Translations under genes and position numbers: made by a program
Shown: one piece after another, positions 5,855-6,551 of the stretch
Numbering within the stretch: position 1 is the stretch's first letter
Layout: every line of letters begins with the position of its first letter
The notes under the pieces: model-generated
What the model saw: only the letters and a program-made list of their open reading frames with translations
What the model was told of the DNA's origin: nothing
The model's database searches: none
Assembly: GCA_010024485.1 (NCBI GenBank)
Contig: RGGX01000071.1
Span: forward strand, 1-6,551
From: Actinomycetota bacterium
Lineage (GTDB): Bacteria > Actinomycetota > Acidimicrobiia > Acidimicrobiales > Ilumatobacteraceae
Length of the DNA: 6,551 nt
Direction: 5' to 3'

Positions 5855-6551
5855 ATGGCTGAACTCGCTCAACGACTCGAGAACCTCGGTACCGAGACCG
5901 CCTTCGCGGTGTCGGCGGCCGCCGCCGACTGGAAGGCCAAGGGGAACACCGTCTATCCGTTCCACCTCGGCGACATCGACCTTCCGACTCCGGCCAATGT
6001 GGTCGATGCGATGGCCAAGGCCGTGGCCGACGGCCACACCGGCTACTGCCCGGCTCCGGGCATCCCGCCGCTGCGCGAAGCGCTCGCCGCTGACCTCGGA
6101 TCCCGCCGGTCGATGCACTTCGAACCCTCACAGGTCGTGGTGCAGCCCGGCGGCAAACCGGTGATCACCAAGTTCATCCAGACGCTCATGAACCCCGGGG
6201 ACGGTGTGCTGTACCCGAACCCCGGATACCCGATCTACGAGAGCCAGATCGAGTACTTCGGTGGACGAGGCCTCGCCTACGGCTACATCGAGACGCCGAC
6301 CGGCTTCGGGATCGACCTCGACCGTCTCCGCGCGCTCGCCCCGGAGGCGAAGCTGCTCATCTACAACAACCTCCAGAACCCCCTCGGCTGCGAGAGCTCT
6401 CCCGAGGAGATGGCCGAGATCGCCCGGCTCGCCATCGAGCACGACCTGTGGGTGCTCTCCGACGAGGCCTACTTCGAGATGCGCTACTCGGGCACGTCGA
6501 CCTCGATCGCCTCGCTCCCCGGCATGGCGGAGCGCACCGTCATCCTCCACA
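5855..6551 (+). CDS. PLP-dependent aminotransferase, class I/II (fold type I), partial at 3' end
   Basis: The frame stays open from ATG 5855 to the window edge, giving the first 232 residues of a protein that usually runs to about 390-430 aa. It would transfer an amino group from an amino acid to a 2-oxo acid using pyridoxal phosphate; the substrate cannot be told. In order, the sequence shows LGDIDLPTP (38-46), GYCPAPGIPPLREAL (63-77), the phosphate-cup stretch GGKPVI (99-104), YPNPGYPIYES (120-130), NNLQNPLG (171-178) in place of the usual NNPxNPTG, and SDEAYFEM (202-209). Asp203 should bind the PLP ring nitrogen and Tyr206 its phenol oxygen. The sequence stops at RTVILH, a few residues before the expected Schiff-base lysine, which is therefore not visible. 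It has its own TACGGT -10 box 9 nt upstream and no Shine-Dalgarno. The class is secure; aspartate, alanine or another specificity remains open. Confidence 0.93.
   Translation, partial: MAELAQRLENLGTETAFAVSAAAADWKAKGNTVYPFHLGDIDLPTPANVVDAMAKAVADGHTGYCPAPGIPPLREALAADLGSRRSMHFEPSQVVVQPGGKPVITKFIQTLMNPGDGVLYPNPGYPIYESQIEYFGGRGLAYGYIETPTGFGIDLDRLRALAPEAKLLIYNNLQNPLGCESSPEEMAEIARLAIEHDLWVLSDEAYFEMRYSGTSTSIASLPGMAERTVILH

Noticed and set aside
5171..6118. 315-codon open frame on the minus strand
   Set aside because: It is antisense to the SnoaL-like gene and the aminotransferase start and covers two promoter regions; no motif is seen.
6128..6550. 140-codon open frame on the minus strand at the window end
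   Set aside because: It lies opposite the aminotransferase, whose conserved motifs identify the real coding strand.

Overview
The window looks like ordinary chromosomal DNA from a high-GC bacterium. The third codon positions are rich in G and C, GTG starts occur, genes are packed tightly, and translation starts lack Shine-Dalgarno sequences but sit just downstream of TANNNT-type -10 boxes. This pattern fits an actinobacterium. My best guess, from the overall look of the proteins, is a member of the Acidimicrobiia (Ilumatobacter-like), but this is inference and cannot be proved from the window. I see no mobile element, phage gene, CRISPR array, tRNA or rRNA.

Layout from left to right. Positions 1-36 hold a small hairpin and no supportable gene. 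Two minus-strand genes follow as an overlapping pair: an S9 prolyl-oligopeptidase-type serine peptidase (461-2536) and, downstream of it, a VOC/glyoxalase-fold protein (37-468). An 85-bp divergent promoter region separates them from a plus-strand DUF3237 gene (2622-3023). That gene runs tail to tail, with a 16-bp overlap, into a second minus-strand pair: an M14 zinc carboxypeptidase (3652-5340) and a TRIC-family membrane channel (3008-3655), joined by a 4-bp GTGA overlap. A 49-bp divergent promoter region leads to a plus-strand SnoaL/NTF2-like gene (5390-5800). After a 54-bp gap comes the first two thirds of a fold-type I PLP-dependent aminotransferase (5855 to the window end).

The window holds two peptidases with intact catalytic residues and no signal peptide, plus an aminotransferase. 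Together they suggest cytoplasmic peptide breakdown and amino-acid turnover, although the genes lie in several transcription units and nothing shows that they form one pathway. The VOC, DUF3237 and SnoaL-like proteins have recognisable folds but no assignable substrate.

The most coherent unexplained signal is regulatory. All five promoter-proximal genes have a -10-like hexamer 6-9 nt before the start codon and no ribosome binding site, which points to leaderless transcripts. The two downstream genes (VOC and TRIC) overlap the preceding stop codon and also lack a clear Shine-Dalgarno. I see no evidence for a novel multi-gene system.
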